Of a DNA stretch of 64,000 nt, positions 9,531 to 19,052 are shown piece by piece. The position numbers and the translations under genes are program-made. The notes under the pieces were generated by a model. That model had not been told where the DNA came from, did not search any database, and saw only the letters and a program-made list of their open reading frames with translations. Numbering within the stretch: position 1 is the first letter of the stretch; every line of letters starts with the position of its first letter. The DNA comes from Acinetobacter schindleri CIP 107287 (GTDB lineage Bacteria > Pseudomonadota > Gammaproteobacteria > Pseudomonadales > Moraxellaceae): NCBI RefSeq assembly GCF_000368625.1, contig NZ_KB849574.1:248001-312000 (forward strand), given 5' to 3'.

Positions 9531-10617
9531 CCGTGACTATTTTTTCTTCTTTCTCAGCTTTTTCAATACCTTCTTGTATAGCTTCCTGAGCCTGTTGCTC
9601 ATCTTCTTCAGTCTGTTCCAGTTCTTCTTGTACATGATCAAAGACTCGCCCGGTTTGTAGTACCACAAACACCGGAAAATGATCCGAGCCCACATGTGGC
9701 AAACGCTCCATATGGACTAAAGCAAAGTCGGTACTGTGAAAGACATGGTCAAGTGACCAGCGGAACATCGGATAATCGGCATGAAAGGTATTCACATAAC
9801 GGCGCCCGACACGCGGGTCGAGCAAGCCACTAATACGCTGAAACAAACGTGTAGTACGTGACCAGGCGACATCATTCAGATCGCCCATCACAATACAGCT
9901 TTCATCGAGATCCTTGATTTGATCTCCAACAATCAGCAATTCAGCATCACGCAGTTTCGAGTCCTTGGCTTCAGTCGGACTTGGCGGTTTCGGATGAAGG
10001 CAATATAACTGAACCGGATGGCCAGAACGTAAAGTGACTGTGGTATGAATTGAAGGAATTTCATTACTCAAAATAAATTTCACTTCGGTGTCACTGAGTT
10101 TTAATTTACTGTAGAGATGCATCCCATAAAGGTTATCTAAAGGCACAGGTACACGGTACGGATAGTCCGCTTCAATCATTGAGAGTTGTTTCTGCCATTC
10201 TGAATTGGTTTCCAGCGTCAGTACCAGATCTGGAGTTAAACGTTGAATCTGTTCGAGTAATAGATGATATTTTTCATTGGTCATTAACACGTTAGAAACC
10301 AGTAAAGAAATTTGTTTGCTTGGATCCAGTTGCTGCCGTTTGACCTTCTTCACCTGTTTCTTCCAGATAAAGGTATAAGGCAAGACCATCTTCAACTGGT
10401 AGGCTTGTGCCGCGACTAGTCCTACAAAAATACTTTGGTCTATCAAGGTCCAGGAATGCTCCCAAAATATATAAAGCCCTAGTGCAATGAAGCCAATGAT
10501 CAGAATTTGTAGTCGCGGGAAATCGGCGCCACGGATCCACCATTCATCACGAGGAATCAGGGACCAGAAACTGAGCCAGATGACCAGCACTGACAATATC
10601 TGAATAAACAAAATCAT
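9490..10617 (-). CDS. Membrane-anchored endonuclease/exonuclease/phosphatase family protein
   Basis: 375 residues. Up to three N-terminal membrane segments lie within residues 1-85 (for example ILIIGFIALGLYIFW). Residues about 100-325 are an EEP metal-dependent phosphohydrolase domain: catalytic-type Glu in LTLETN, LHPKPP, the GDLND motif, SLDHVF and the closing GSDHFPV. The C-terminal ~45 residues are a Glu/Gln-rich helix (EELEQTEEDEQQAQEAIQEG). EEP enzymes cleave phosphodiesters in nucleic acids or phospholipids; a membrane-tethered domain facing outside is plausible but the substrate is unknown. It diverges from asd. Confidence 0.8.
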   Translation of the reverse strand: MILFIQILSVLVIWLSFWSLIPRDEWWIRGADFPRLQILIIGFIALGLYIFWEHSWTLIDQSIFVGLVAAQAYQLKMVLPYTFIWKKQVKKVKRQQLDPSKQISLLVSNVLMTNEKYHLLLEQIQRLTPDLVLTLETNSEWQKQLSMIEADYPYRVPVPLDNLYGMHLYSKLKLSDTEVKFILSNEIPSIHTTVTLRSGHPVQLYCLHPKPPSPTEAKDSKLRDAELLIVGDQIKDLDESCIVMGDLNDVAWSRTTRLFQRISGLLDPRVGRRYVNTFHADYPMFRWSLDHVFHSTDFALVHMERLPHVGSDHFPVFVVLQTGRVFDHVQEELEQTEEDEQQAQEAIQEGIEKAEKEEKIVTDEIAQTYKNGSKV

Positions 10618-10736
10618 AAAGTGACTCTTTTACTATGTTGTTATTTTTTCTAGAAGAAAATCTGCGTTATCAATTTTGTATGTAACATAAACAAGATATT
10701 TCGCTCAATATTATTGATGTTTCTATTGTGTAGCTA

Positions 10737-10764
10737 TTGCAGTTGAGTCCCTTTTTGGTACACT
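10737..10764 (+). promoter_or_regulatory. Candidate sigma-70 promoter of asd
   Basis: TTGCAG (-35) and TACACT (-10) separated by 16 bases, with the asd ATG 42 bases downstream of the -10 element. Inferred from sequence only. Confidence 0.45.
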
Positions 10765-10805
10765 CGAACCCCCTTTAATTTTTTAACGCACCGAGGCAAA
10801 GTGAC

Positions 10806-11924
10806 ATGAAAGTAGGTCTGGTCGGTTGGCGCGGGATGGTTGGTTCCGTCCTAATGCAACGTATGGTTGAAGAGAATGATTTTGCTCATTTTGAGCCATT
10901 CTATTTCTCTACCAGTAATGCAGGTGGTGAAGCACCGGCATTTGGTGGTAAAACTGCCCCAGCACTTATGGATGCGACAGACATTGATCGTCTGAAGCAA
11001 ATGGATGTCATTATTACCTGCCAAGGTGGCGATTATACCACTGCGGTTTTCCCTAAGCTGAAAGCTGCAGGCTGGAATGGTTACTGGATTGACGCTGCGT
11101 CTACCCTGCGTATGGATGATGAAGCAATCATCGTACTTGACCCGGTTAACCTGAACGTGATCAAAGATGGCCTAGTGAAAGGTACTAAAACTTTCGTTGG
11201 CGGTAACTGTACGGTTTCCCTGATGCTGATGGGTTTAGGTTCTCTCTTCCAGAATAACCTGGTGGAATGGGCAACTTCGATGACCTATCAGGCGGCATCT
11301 GGTGCAGGTGCACAAAACATGCGTGAGCTGATCACAGGCATGGGTTACCTGTATAACAATACTAAAGACCTACTCGATGATCCACGCTCTCCAATTTTGG
11401 ACATCGATTCTAAAATTGCTGAATTACAACGTGGTGAAGGCTTCCCGTCGGCAAACTTTGGTGTACCGCTAGCTGGTTCTCTGATTCCATATATCGACAA
11501 GCAGCTGGAAAGCGGCCAGTCGAAAGAAGAATGGAAGGGTCAGGTTGAAACCAACAAGATCCTGGGCAACCAGCAGATCGTTCCAATCGATGGTCACTGT
11601 GTACGTATCGGTGCCATGCGCTGTCACTCTCAGGCAATTACCTTGAAGCTAAAACGTGACGTACCTTTGAATGAAATCGAAGATATGATTCGTCAGTCTA
11701 GCCAATGGGCAAAAGTGGTACCAAATATACGTGAAGCATCAATGACTGATCTGACGCCTGTCGCAGTAACCGGTACATTGACTGTTCCAGTCGGCCGTCT
11801 GCGTAAAATGAACATGGGTAAAGAATACCTGGGTGCATTCACTGTAGGTGACCAGTTACTTTGGGGTGCTGCTGAGCCTTTACGCCGTATGCTACGCATT
11901 CTGATCGATTATAAAAATGCTTAA
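10806..11924 (+). CDS. asd: Aspartate-semialdehyde dehydrogenase
   Basis: 372 residues, matching the gammaproteobacterial enzyme. It reduces aspartyl-4-phosphate to aspartate semialdehyde with NADPH, the branch point to lysine/diaminopimelate, threonine and methionine. The NADPH-binding loop is VGWRGMVGS (6-14). The catalytic cysteine is C135 in GGNCTVSLM, and the GAMRCHSQA block near 275-282 supplies substrate-binding residues. A terminator follows. The downstream order fimV-truA is the same as in Pseudomonas. Confidence 0.96.
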   Translation: MKVGLVGWRGMVGSVLMQRMVEENDFAHFEPFYFSTSNAGGEAPAFGGKTAPALMDATDIDRLKQMDVIITCQGGDYTTAVFPKLKAAGWNGYWIDAASTLRMDDEAIIVLDPVNLNVIKDGLVKGTKTFVGGNCTVSLMLMGLGSLFQNNLVEWATSMTYQAASGAGAQNMRELITGMGYLYNNTKDLLDDPRSPILDIDSKIAELQRGEGFPSANFGVPLAGSLIPYIDKQLESGQSKEEWKGQVETNKILGNQQIVPIDGHCVRIGAMRCHSQAITLKLKRDVPLNEIEDMIRQSSQWAKVVPNIREASMTDLTPVAVTGTLTVPVGRLRKMNMGKEYLGAFTVGDQLLWGAAEPLRRMLRILIDYKNA

Positions 11925-11946
11925 TTAAGCGCGTTATAATCAATCT

Positions 11947-11976
11947 AAAAGCCGATCTTTATTGATCGGCTTTTTT
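11947..11976 (+). terminator. Intrinsic terminator of asd
   Basis: GCCGATC/GATCGGC stem with TTTATT loop and a run of six T. Confidence 0.85.
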
Positions 11977-12065
11977 GTGTCACTATCAAGAAAATAGTTG
12001 AACAAACATAGACATCCCAATCATCGAGTCATACTGCCCATAATATGACCGATGCTGAGCCTAGA

Positions 12066-13652
12066 ATGAAGATGACTGTATATAAAAAATTTAAAATTGC
12101 TACTTTAACCATGATGATGGCACAGCCTGTTTTTGCAATCACGGTTGAGCCAGTTCAGGTTCAATCTGCACCCGGGGAATTACTCTATGCGGAAATGAAT
12201 TTCCGTCAGTCAGATATCAATATACCGATTGAAGTGAGTTTAGCTACGCCAGAAGATTTAATGACGCTGGGCACTACGCATCAACCTCCCGGTCATCTTA
12301 ATTTTTTTACCCGTCGTAGTAGCAATGGAACAGGTGTGATTACTATTACCTCTTCACGCCCAATCACTCAAAATGATCTGAATTTTGTAGTTAAGGTTAA
12401 AGAAGGCAATGCAGCACGCTTACAACATATCAAGACCACACTCAAACCCAAGACAGATCTGCTAAAAGCTTCAATCAGCGCGAATGAACGAACATTGACC
12501 CCAGTCGTGGTGGTGAATGAAAATGAAATTGGTTTAAATTTACCTGTCAGTACGCAATACAAGACTGCAGCAGCGAGTACCAAGGCTCTGGAAAAACCAT
12601 TGGCTGTACAGCGTCTTGCTCCACCACCATTATCACCAAACTCTATCCCTCAGACAACATCGATAACGACTCCCGCTGTTCAGGCTCCAGCCAAGGTTGA
12701 GGAAGCTATTACAGCTGTGAATACGCGTCCAGTCACAAGTACTTTGACGACACCCACACCAATCGCTGAACCGGCAATGCCAGCTATTCAACAAAAGCCT
12801 CTGGTCCCAAATAGTCTGCAAAAAAATCCTGCCACCCCTACAACTCAAGTAAAAACTCAGGTAGCGGAAGATACATCAGTAGCACCTGTTGAACAGCAGA
12901 ATCAAGATATACCAGCTCAAAAAGTACAAAATCAAAAGCCAGTGGCGACCTATCCTGCTGCTGCGCCACAATCGAATTCCAGCGACCCATTAGTTAAAAA
13001 ATATGCCGAAGAACAAGTCGCAAAACAGAAGCAAGTTACTCCTAAAAAACCGCCTCAAGCAGCTTCGGCTCCAGTGCAACACTCCCCTCAAGCGAGCCCG
13101 ACATCTACTGCAAAAGCAAGTTATGTGGTTCAATCCAATGAATCTCTCTGGAAAATTGCTGCACGTATTGCTCAGGAACAAAACCGCGGTGTTGGTGAAG
13201 TCATGCAGCAAATTAAAAAAAATAATGAACAGGCCTTTATTGGCGGAGATGCGAATCGCCTGAAACGTGGTGCGGCACTGAATTTGAATATTGCGCCCGC
13301 ACAAAAACAGCCAATTACCGTCAAGACATCTGAGCTTGCACAAGTTCAGAATAAGGCTAAAGGCAGTACCAAATATCGTTTAAATCAAGCTGAAATGAGC
13401 CTGGTTGCTGAGAACCAACAAGAAACTAAGCAACTTTCTGCAAATCAAAACACATTAGACCGTCAAACTTCGAAAGAGTTGTCATTAAAAGTTATGACAG
13501 TTCGAGAAAAAACCGTTAAATTACAGAGAAACGTAACTGAATTAGAATTGGCGCTTAATCAGAAGGATCAGAGAATTCAATTATTAAATGCCCGTCTTGC
13601 CCGACTGCAACAGCAGCTGAAAGCACAACAGGCAGATAAAAAAGCCAATTAA
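12066..13652 (+). CDS. fimV: FimV/HubP N-terminal half: exported LysM protein
   Basis: About 528 residues from the chosen ATG. An upstream in-frame ATG (12045) would add an acidic MTDAEPR head that spoils the signal peptide, and a third ATG (12072) is equally possible. A signal peptide (VYKKFKIATLTMMMAQPVFA) precedes the FimV N-terminal domain (VEPVQVQSAPGELLYAEMNF onward). A long Pro/Gln/Thr-rich linker follows, then a LysM peptidoglycan-binding module (YVVQSNESLWKIAARIAQEQ, roughly residues 352-408). The C-terminal coiled coil is near VTELELALNQKDQRIQLLNA. FimV is the polar landmark that organises type IV pili and twitching. It ends without the membrane segment and cytoplasmic part, which are encoded by the next ORF. 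Confidence 0.85.
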   Translation: MKMTVYKKFKIATLTMMMAQPVFAITVEPVQVQSAPGELLYAEMNFRQSDINIPIEVSLATPEDLMTLGTTHQPPGHLNFFTRRSSNGTGVITITSSRPITQNDLNFVVKVKEGNAARLQHIKTTLKPKTDLLKASISANERTLTPVVVVNENEIGLNLPVSTQYKTAAASTKALEKPLAVQRLAPPPLSPNSIPQTTSITTPAVQAPAKVEEAITAVNTRPVTSTLTTPTPIAEPAMPAIQQKPLVPNSLQKNPATPTTQVKTQVAEDTSVAPVEQQNQDIPAQKVQNQKPVATYPAAAPQSNSSDPLVKKYAEEQVAKQKQVTPKKPPQAASAPVQHSPQASPTSTAKASYVVQSNESLWKIAARIAQEQNRGVGEVMQQIKKNNEQAFIGGDANRLKRGAALNLNIAPAQKQPITVKTSELAQVQNKAKGSTKYRLNQAEMSLVAENQQETKQLSANQNTLDRQTSKELSLKVMTVREKTVKLQRNVTELELALNQKDQRIQLLNARLARLQQQLKAQQADKKAN

Positions 13653-13725
13653 CTAATCATTACATACATTGATTTACAGGGATGAGTGGATATATGGAGC
13701 CCTCTATCTCTAAGGGGTACTTATC

Positions 13726-15135
13726 ATGCTGATTTATGTGATTCCATTAATTTTATTGATCATCGTTCTGATCGTAGTCAAAAAACGTCAGGATGCTCAA
13801 GGGTCAGATAAACCAAAGGCAAATACAGCGAAAGCGAGAAAAACCACCAGTTCAGTACGGGCTACCCCAGCGAAAACCCGGGTGGTTGAAGAAGTTGCAG
13901 CGAATCCTCAGGAAGCTATTGCTCTTTCAGCAGATCTGCGCAAGAAAATTGAGCGCCTGATCAATGAAGGAAATTTTTTTGCCGCTGAAGCGCAAATCAA
14001 TCAGGCACTCAAAAAAGACAACCGCCAGCATGAACTGTATCTGTTGCTCCTTGATATCCATATTCAGCAGAAAGATGAATTTGCCATTTCTCAGTTAATC
14101 ACACATGTGCGTTCACTCGGTTTGGATGACATTCTTGCGCAGGCAGAAACTAAAAAGGCAGAGTTTGAAAATTCAGCTACTTCAACCAAGGATACAATTG
14201 ATTTTCCTTCTGCACAGTTAAGCGCTGGCTCATCAGTAACTGAGACAGCATCTATAGACAACACTGCTGCCTTTGAAGAGCTATCCCCAACCCACAGCCC
14301 AGTAGTTAATGACCTCGCTTTTGATGAACTGCAACAAGAAAATAAGCCTCAAAAAGCTGTATTTGAGCCGGCGCTATCACAGAATGATATCCAGCCGCTG
14401 GAATTTAATTTTGAGCCCACTCTGACTAAACCGGCAAGTGATGCAGCCCAGGATCTCCCAGGAGCTACAGGTTTAGAGTTTAACTTCTCTGACGCTCCTG
14501 CATCTGAGCCTACACCGAAGACAACATCAGATACTGCCACATCTGCACTAAACTTTAGCTTTGACTTAGATAGCTCAATAAAAGCTGAAACTGAAATTGC
14601 ACCTGCTGCCGAGCCTGAAACTGCCGCACCGGTTATGGACTTTAAGCTTGACTTAGGCAACTCAGAAAAACCAGAAGTGACACCAGTACCTACTGCAGAA
14701 TCAGTTCAACCTCTTGATTTTTCTTTCTCGGCAGATACAACGTCAACCACAGAAACTCAGCCAGAAATCGCAGTACCAGAATTTGATTTATCAGGTTTAG
14801 CTACACATGAACCTATAAGTCCAGCAGTACCTGCTGTCTCAGAATTGGACTTTAAACTAGATGCCGTTCCTGAAAAACCAGCCAGCGCGGCAATCAGTTT
14901 TGATATTCCATCTACGCCTGTTACTTCAACCGCTCATCAAAATGATCCACTGATTCAATCATTCCCTGAATTAACGGAAACTGATGAAGTAGTATTAAAT
15001 CTGGAATTGGCAGAGCAGTATATTCAATTGGGTGCCTATGATGCCGCACGTGAAATCCTGACAGAAAAGGAAGCGGACTACAGTCCACAACAACGTACCC
15101 ATGTTGATCAATTACTGAATCGAATCGCTTCTTAA
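13726..15135 (+). CDS. FimV/HubP C-terminal half: membrane segment plus acidic cytoplasmic domain
   Basis: 469 residues. It begins with a transmembrane helix (LIYVIPLILLIIVLIVV, 2-18) and a basic stretch, then a TPR-like helical region (about 68-135). A long acidic low-complexity part contains eight or so short repeats of the form (L/M)(D/E/N)F(N/K/S)(F/L), for example LEFNF, LNFSF, MDFKL and LDFSF. The final ~55 residues (LNLELAEQYIQLGAYDAARE) are the conserved FimV C-terminal domain. It is in a different frame from the upstream FimV ORF, 73 bases away, with its own AAGGGG ribosome site, so it reads as a genuinely separate gene. It likely works together with the upstream product. Confidence 0.85.
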   Translation: MLIYVIPLILLIIVLIVVKKRQDAQGSDKPKANTAKARKTTSSVRATPAKTRVVEEVAANPQEAIALSADLRKKIERLINEGNFFAAEAQINQALKKDNRQHELYLLLLDIHIQQKDEFAISQLITHVRSLGLDDILAQAETKKAEFENSATSTKDTIDFPSAQLSAGSSVTETASIDNTAAFEELSPTHSPVVNDLAFDELQQENKPQKAVFEPALSQNDIQPLEFNFEPTLTKPASDAAQDLPGATGLEFNFSDAPASEPTPKTTSDTATSALNFSFDLDSSIKAETEIAPAAEPETAAPVMDFKLDLGNSEKPEVTPVPTAESVQPLDFSFSADTTSTTETQPEIAVPEFDLSGLATHEPISPAVPAVSELDFKLDAVPEKPASAAISFDIPSTPVTSTAHQNDPLIQSFPELTETDEVVLNLELAEQYIQLGAYDAAREILTEKEADYSPQQRTHVDQLLNRIAS

Positions 15136-15153
15136 GTAAATTCGTTCTACACT

Positions 15154-15180
15154 AAAGCAGTCACTATGGCTGCTTTTTTT
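15154..15180 (+). terminator. Terminator after the fimV pair, abutting the next start codon
   Basis: AAAGCAG/CTGCTTT stem, nine-base loop, run of T's. The T-run runs directly into the ATG at 15181 of the asparaginase gene. Confidence 0.65.
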
Positions 15181-16149
15181 ATGATGAAAAATATTGCATT
15201 GATTTATATGGGAGGTACGTTTGGATGCGTTGGTGATCCACTTGCTCCTATGCCTGCCGAATCTTTTTTTATAAAACTAAAAGACTTATTGCATGAAGAC
15301 ACGCATTCGGTAGAGTGCTTCTGCGCCCCTGTAATTAAGGACAGCAGTGCATGTACTGCTCCTGACTGGCTAGCCTTGATTCAGTTTATTCAGCAACTGC
15401 AGGCTCAGAATTATCAGCGCTTTGTTATCATTCATGGTACAGATACCATGAGCTATGCCTGTGCCGTGCTGGCGCATCTTTTAGGGCAATCGGCCTATGT
15501 GGTTTTAACCGGTAGCCAGTACCCATTATTAAATGCAGCTGGCAAGCAGCCACGCGAATTCAGTGATGCTTTGGACAACCTATGCTTTGCTCTAGATTCT
15601 GTACAGCAGGTCGAGATGGGCGTTTATCTGGCATTTAACCAGGAACTGGTTCATGGCAGAACAGCGTTAAAGCAACATACTACTGAACTCAAGGCCTTTG
15701 CCGGCATAGATGCAGAAGTAAAAATTCCACCGCAACTATATACACATACCATTACTGCACAAGATTTGATTAAGGCACAGCAATTTAATTGCCTGAGTAT
15801 AATGATGCAGCCGGTTGGGCTAGATCAGCAGCTTCATAACCTTAAGCAATTATTGGCTTCACCTCCAAATTTCCTGATTCTGCAGGGCTTTGGCACAGGA
15901 AATCTCGCAGTTAATCCTGATCTCATTCAGCTCTTTGATGAGTTCTATAATGCTGGCTGTGCTGTAGTTTTGACTACACAGGTACCTTTCGGGAGCACAG
16001 ACCAACGCTATGCTATTGCTGAATGGGTGCAGGACTGCCGGATTTTACTCAATGATGCCTATGGCCATGCCGATCTATATGCAAAAGCCCTGAAAATGTA
16101 TTTACAATACGACAGCGTGGAGCAATGGCATCACCATTGGTCTGATTAG
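15181..16149 (+). CDS. L-asparaginase family amidohydrolase
   Basis: About 322 residues from ATG 15181. An in-frame ATG at 15166 lies inside the terminator hairpin and adds only MAAFF, and a second ATG follows at 15184. Catalytic landmarks are the first threonine in YMGGTFG and the HGTDTMSY block, both standard for the family, which hydrolyses asparagine to aspartate and ammonia. There is no cleavable signal peptide, so a cytoplasmic type I-like enzyme is likely. No Shine-Dalgarno sequence is visible because the T-run of the terminator occupies that site. The stop codon TAG precedes truA by 18 bases, so the two are probably co-transcribed. Confidence 0.85.
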   Translation: MMKNIALIYMGGTFGCVGDPLAPMPAESFFIKLKDLLHEDTHSVECFCAPVIKDSSACTAPDWLALIQFIQQLQAQNYQRFVIIHGTDTMSYACAVLAHLLGQSAYVVLTGSQYPLLNAAGKQPREFSDALDNLCFALDSVQQVEMGVYLAFNQELVHGRTALKQHTTELKAFAGIDAEVKIPPQLYTHTITAQDLIKAQQFNCLSIMMQPVGLDQQLHNLKQLLASPPNFLILQGFGTGNLAVNPDLIQLFDEFYNAGCAVVLTTQVPFGSTDQRYAIAEWVQDCRILLNDAYGHADLYAKALKMYLQYDSVEQWHHHWSD

Positions 16150-16167
16150 TTGAATCTTGAGGTGAAT

Positions 16168-16965
16168 ATGCAGCGTTTTGCAGTCGGTATTGAATTTAGT
16201 GGAGCACACTACAGAGGTTGGCAAACCCAACAGCCCGGCGTAGCAAGCGTGCAGGAAACGATTGAAAAGATTCTGTCTAAAGTCGCCAATGAAACTATTA
16301 TCCTGCATGGTGCAGGTCGAACTGATGCCGGCGTGCATGCCACCAATATGGTTGCTCACTTCGATACCTCTGCTGATCGCTCCGAATATGGCTGGTTACG
16401 CGGCTGTAATAGTCAGCTTCCTAAAGATATTGTAATTCAGTGGATTCAGGAAATGGACATGGATTTCCATGCCCGTTTTAAAGCCCAAGCCCGTCGTTAT
16501 CGTTATGTAGTCTACAATCACCCTGTGCGTTCTGCGCTATTGCATAAACAGGTCACCCATATCCATTACGATTTAGATGTCGACAAGATGATTAAGGCTG
16601 CGACAAAGTTTGAAGGCACACATAATTTCGAAAGTTTCCGTGCCTCTGCCTGTCAATCCAATCAACCTGTACGCCATGTGCATCACTGTCGCCTAATTCG
16701 TCATGGTCACTATCTGGTCCTGGATATTCAGGCTGATGGTTTCCTGCATCATATGGTGCGCAATATCATGGGCTGTTTGCTGGAAATTGGTCAGGGCATG
16801 TGTGACATCGATCAGATTGATGCCATCTTTGCTGCAGAAGACCGTAAAGCGGCAGGTGTGACAGCACCATCAGATGGACTCTACTTTATTCAGGCACATT
16901 ATCCTGAGCAATTTAATTTACCGAAAGTGCCCTTGGGACCACATTGGTTAAACATGCCAGAATAA
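16168..16965 (+). CDS. truA: tRNA pseudouridine(38-40) synthase
   Basis: 265 residues from the ATG at 16168, which has a GAGGTGA ribosome site; an upstream in-frame TTG at 16150 is not needed. TruA converts uridines 38-40 of the anticodon stem-loop to pseudouridine. The catalytic aspartate is D53 in GRTDAGVHA, and RRYRYVVYN and VRNIMGCLLEIGQG are family blocks. Position after asd and fimV matches the Pseudomonas order. Confidence 0.94.
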   Translation: MQRFAVGIEFSGAHYRGWQTQQPGVASVQETIEKILSKVANETIILHGAGRTDAGVHATNMVAHFDTSADRSEYGWLRGCNSQLPKDIVIQWIQEMDMDFHARFKAQARRYRYVVYNHPVRSALLHKQVTHIHYDLDVDKMIKAATKFEGTHNFESFRASACQSNQPVRHVHHCRLIRHGHYLVLDIQADGFLHHMVRNIMGCLLEIGQGMCDIDQIDAIFAAEDRKAAGVTAPSDGLYFIQAHYPEQFNLPKVPLGPHWLNMPE

Positions 16966-16987
16966 TTAAATCCTTTTTTATTAATTT

Positions 16988-17058
16988 ACCTCCTCTCCCC
17001 CCCTTCTGGAAGGAGAGGAAATTCCTCCCTTTTTTAAAGGGAGGTTAGGAGGGATTTA
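16988..17058. repeat. Dispersed intergenic polypurine/polypyrimidine repeat, copy 1
   Basis: Between convergent truA and the AraC gene. Two nested inverted repeats: CCTCTCC...GGAGAGG and CCTCCCTTTTTTAAAGGGAGG. Read on the minus strand it shares CTCCTAACC and CTTTAAAAAAG with the copy at 53253. It overlaps the AraC stop codon and may serve as a bidirectional terminator. Confidence 0.7.
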
Positions 17059-18063
17059 ACGCTGCTTGCGCTTTCTATATTCCACTGGCGTTTCATTGGT
17101 CCAACGTTTAAAAGCACGATAGAAGGTACTTGGTTCAGAAAAACCGGTTAAATATACAATCCGCTCTACACTTTCACTGGTGCCTGCCAGTAAGCGTTTA
17201 GCCAGACGGCAACGATAATCCGAAAGGATCTGCTGGAAACTGGTATTGGCTTCACTCAGCTGGGTACGCAAACGGCGGGGAGTAATATTCAGCTGGGCAG
17301 CGACTGTTTCTAGCGTGGTTTCCCCACTTTCCAAGGTTGAGCCAATGGCACGGCGCACTTCACCCACCAGATCATAACGTGCCAGCTCTTGCAGCTTTTC
17401 AATTGCTAACTGCTCATGCAGCTGGAGTAATTCTGGTTCTGCCTGCCAAAGCGGATATTCAAGAATACTTGAATCAAAATAAAGACGTGTTTCTTTCTGT
17501 CCCAGACTTACTGGGCATTCATAGACACGGAAGTATTCATCATCAGTTGCGCCTTTAGAAAAATTGAAGTCGATATAAATCGGTTCAAAACGCCCTTCGG
17601 TAATAAACTTAAAGAAACGCAGTACACCAGACATGGCACATTCAGTGAAATGACGATTGACGATGTTTTCGGCAAAAAGCTGTTCACCATTGGTCAAATA
17701 ACAGCGGTCATCTCCCACGACCAGTTGCGCATGGAAGGCATCACTGATGAGGCGCTGGTAAGCTAAGGCACGTTTTAGCCCTTCACCAAAATTTTCTGAT
17801 GAAATAAACAAATGCTCAATGACCTGACCACGGTAAAGTGGCAGATGTTCACCCAAATGTAAGCCGATATCAGGGTCCTTGCTGACCTCTTCTGCCGCGA
17901 CCCAGAATGCATACTGTGCACTCAACGGGGTACGGTCATTGGCTTCAACCTGGTTTAAGGCAACTCCTGCTTTAGTAAGCAATTCTTCGGTTGGCAAACC
18001 CGCACGACGTATCGCCTGGTAGCCTAATCGCAGTACAACCGATGCATCTGTTAGCTGACCCAC
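17056..18063 (-). CDS. AraC-family transcriptional regulator with arabinose-binding-like N-domain
   Basis: 335 residues. The N-terminal ~200 residues resemble the AraC-type ligand domain (Arabinose_bd group, as in OruR/ArgR-like and lipase-gene regulators), including the DPDIGLHLGEHLPLYRGQ block. The C-terminal ~100 residues carry two helix-turn-helix motifs: TLETVAAQLNITPRRLRTQL and a second one at SVERIVYLTGFSEPSTFYRA, with FKRWTNETPVEYR closing. Ligand and targets are unknown. It stands alone, convergent with truA and divergent from infA, so there is no adjacent catabolic gene to suggest a role. Confidence 0.87.
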   Translation of the reverse strand: MGQLTDASVVLRLGYQAIRRAGLPTEELLTKAGVALNQVEANDRTPLSAQYAFWVAAEEVSKDPDIGLHLGEHLPLYRGQVIEHLFISSENFGEGLKRALAYQRLISDAFHAQLVVGDDRCYLTNGEQLFAENIVNRHFTECAMSGVLRFFKFITEGRFEPIYIDFNFSKGATDDEYFRVYECPVSLGQKETRLYFDSSILEYPLWQAEPELLQLHEQLAIEKLQELARYDLVGEVRRAIGSTLESGETTLETVAAQLNITPRRLRTQLSEANTSFQQILSDYRCRLAKRLLAGTSESVERIVYLTGFSEPSTFYRAFKRWTNETPVEYRKRKQR

Positions 18064-18231
18064 TCAAAAACCTTCCTTGTATGTGCTTCATTTATACCTA
18101 AAAAGATATTTTTTAGATTAACTGTGATTGACCAAACTGACAACATCAACAAGCAGTTTTTTAGTTAAAATATTTGTACTGATGCTTCGCTTATTTTACT
18201 TTCAGATGATCAGTCTAAAGCCTGCTATGCC

Positions 18232-18260
18232 TTGTGTTATACGAAAAAATTGACTATAAT
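18232..18260 (+). promoter_or_regulatory. Sigma-70 promoter of infA
   Basis: TTGTGT (-35), 17-base spacer, consensus TATAAT (-10), 34 bases before the infA ATG. Confidence 0.7.
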
Positions 18261-18294
18261 TTGCGCCTTTCTAATTTATTCTTTTAGGTAGGCT

Positions 18295-18516
18295 ATGGCC
18301 AATAAAGAGGAACTCATCGAGTTCGAAGGCGTTGTCACCGAGACGCTTCCTAATACTATGTTCCGTGTACGTTTAGAAAACGGTCACGAAGTGATTGCTC
18401 ATATCTCTGGTAAAATGCGTAAACACTACATCCGTATTTTGACTGGCGACAGTGTAAAAGTGGAGATGACTCCTTACGACTTAACTAAGGGTCGTATCAC
18501 TTATCGTGCACGCTAA
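18295..18516 (+). CDS. infA: Translation initiation factor IF-1
   Basis: 73 residues, a single OB fold nearly invariant in bacteria ([37 protein letters not shown]). It binds the ribosomal A site during initiation with IF-2 and IF-3. AGGTAGG ribosome site; own promoter and terminator, so monocistronic. Confidence 0.98.
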   Translation: MANKEELIEFEGVVTETLPNTMFRVRLENGHEVIAHISGKMRKHYIRILTGDSVKVEMTPYDLTKGRITYRAR

Positions 18517-18535
18517 GATTTAGCGTCAGTAAAAA

Positions 18536-18562
18536 AAGCCACTGATCAGGGTGGCTTTTTTT
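18536..18562 (+). terminator. Intrinsic terminator of infA
   Basis: AAGCCAC/GTGGCTT stem with an eight-base loop and a run of seven T. Confidence 0.85.
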
Positions 18563-18664
18563 GTGACTTTAATTATTCATTATTTACCAATAAATAAAAC
18601 AATTTGACATAGCCTGAGAATTACAAGACTATTCAATTTAATTAAAACAATATTTATAAAAACA

Positions 18665-19052
18665 ATGAATATGAAATATTTGACTCTGCTTTCCAGTTTC
18701 CAGCTTGTCTCTTGTTGCATGTGCTACAGGCAGCAATCAGCATCTGCATCATTCTCTACAGCCCTATATCGGTCAAACTGCCGCACAGGTTCACAGCCAA
18801 CTTGATCTTCGTGCAATGGGATTTAAAACCTCCCAGCACCCCATTCAAACAGCAGACTTTCTCAGTTATACTATTTTCCGGGATGTGAATATTCCGATGG
18901 GTACACCTAATATTAGTCAAAGTATCTCCCCTGGTGCACCAATTCCAATGCCTTCGAATGGAGGTTATAACATTAAGATGAAATGCCAAATCTGGTTTGA
19001 CTTGAAAGATGAAATTGTTCAGGACATTCGTTATACCGGTAAAGCTTGCTAA
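18665..19052 (+). pseudogene. Putative lipoprotein with frame-broken signal peptide
   Basis: The body, readable from 18705, starts LSLVACATGS, a lipobox with Cys, and continues for about 110 residues ending in IRYTGKAC. The expected signal-peptide start (ATG 18665, MNMKYLTLLSSFQ) is one base out of frame with it; 40 bases separate the two, so a single indel splits the signal peptide from the lipobox. A TTG at 18705 is the only in-frame start and lacks a hydrophobic leader. The body is clearly paralogous to the next gene. It is either an inactivated copy or a sequencing error. Function unknown. Confidence 0.65.
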
